Source: CBDVBD01 sp965372135
GTDB taxonomy: Bacteria > Electryoneota > RPQS01 > CBDVBD01
NCBI GenBank assembly: GCA_965372135.1
Contig: CBDVBD010000016.1
Location: 1 to 33,858 of the forward strand
Reading direction: 5' to 3'
Length of the DNA stretch: 33,858 nt
Each line of letters starts with the position of its first letter. Position 1 is the first letter of the stretch. The notes beneath the pieces were generated by a model, which saw only the letters and a list, made by a program, of their open reading frames with translations, was not told where the DNA came from and made no database searches. A program made the translations under genes and the position numbers. Of the stretch, positions 33,307-33,858 are shown piece by piece.

Positions 33307-33858
33307 TTATTTTAGTAATACCATTTTTTTAACGTTGACGAAGTTTCCTGCTTTCAATTGGTAGAAATAGACACCGGATGCCAATTTGGTGCCGTCGAAG
33401 AATACACGATGGATGCCGGCGTCGTACCAGCCGTCTGCCACCGTCATCACCTTTTGACCGATGATATTGTACACTGTCAGGTTGACTTTGGACGCAATGG
33501 GCAGAGCAAATGGTACGATGGTGTTGGCGTTGAACGGGTTCGGGTAGTTTTGGTGCAGGACATAATCCTCTGGAATCAGTGGATCTGGTGGCTCTTCCAC
33601 GCCCTGAAAGGACTCCCCGCGCACATATTCCAGCACCTTTTCCGCCATGTCCATCACGGATTCATAAGGAGCCATCACATACAGCGGGAAGGTGATCAAA
33701 GAAGTGGTGCTGTCGTAGCGTATAGCGGTGGCATAACCATGGAAATCAGATGAATCGGGGTATGATGATACGTAAGTGTAGAAGGTTTCACCATCGGATG
33801 TCGGTACCATGCCATCGACTTCCAGAGGGGGATGGGTTACGATACCTTGCAAGGCTTC
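33307..33858 (-). CDS. T9SS-sorted secreted protein, 3' part only
   Basis: The last ~183 codons of a paralogue of the preceding gene; the 5' part lies beyond the window. It repeats FYTYVSSYPDSSDFHGYATA and ITFPLYVMAPYESVMDMAEK from the alpha/beta segment and then the same sorting tail (YPNPFNANT, YNIIGQKVM, GVYFYQLKAGNFVNVKK). Over the last ~250 bases the two genes are almost identical in DNA. A tandem duplication with only 43 bases between stop and next start. Confidence 0.92.
   Translation of the reverse strand, partial: EALQGIVTHPPLEVDGMVPTSDGETFYTYVSSYPDSSDFHGYATAIRYDSTTSLITFPLYVMAPYESVMDMAEKVLEYVRGESFQGVEEPPDPLIPEDYVLHQNYPNPFNANTIVPFALPIASKVNLTVYNIIGQKVMTVADGWYDAGIHRVFFDGTKLASGVYFYQLKAGNFVNVKKMVLLK

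Overview
The window looks like a chromosomal segment of a Gram-negative bacterium of the FCB superphylum, probably one of its less-cultured lineages (Marinimicrobia-, KSB1- or Calditrichaeota-like) rather than a classical Bacteroidetes. The clues are two tandem secreted proteins with Por/T9SS-type C-terminal sorting domains (YPNPFN...GVYFYQL...KKMVLLK), two secreted S74-chaperone proteins with an NYQG-x-LTDS-x-GNP N-terminus, LRR lipoproteins, a DUF4175-type protein, and Shine-Dalgarno starts of the GGAGG kind. The lineage is inferred from protein families only. I found no rRNA, tRNA or CRISPR array.

Left part (1-8000, all + strand): an AT-rich pentapeptide-repeat membrane protein; a TetR regulator and a DinB-fold protein, each preceded by the same 17-bp operator-like sequence; a small membrane protein; a PAP2 phosphatase; a 1100-residue sensor kinase (periplasmic solute-binding domain, four PAS domains, kinase) without an adjacent response regulator; and a small RRM RNA-binding protein.

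Centre (8100-20150, + strand): a run of envelope genes. It contains a DUF4175-like membrane/coiled-coil protein, a secreted TPR protein, a secreted protein of the family often labelled 'asparagine synthetase B', and two tandem exported TldD/PmbA-family proteins. The first TldD-like protein keeps the HExxxH metal site; the second has lost it, as TldD and TldE differ in the known cytoplasmic heterodimer. Between the DUF4175 and TPR genes sits a visibly more AT-rich two-gene cassette, tcmP plus a three-Cys (DUF5131/Gp37-Gp68) gene, overlapping by one base. This is the best candidate for an undescribed acquired system. A 30-bp perfect palindrome lies between the TPR and AsnB-like genes, and a strong hairpin terminator closes the run at about 20.1 kb.

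Right part (20170-33858, - strand): two secreted S74-chaperone proteins (one with three 228-bp tandem repeats), an isochorismatase-like hydrolase, engB, then a scrambled 2-kb region, two intact LRR lipoproteins with FN3 domains, and two tandem T9SS-sorted proteins (the last cut by the window edge). The scrambled region contains three broken LRR 3' ends, two displaced copies of the first ~21-23 codons of engB, a TM2-domain gene, and a string of four perfect hairpins. Read on the - strand it forms three successive units of [LRR tail - spacer - engB start], only the last of which has a complete engB.
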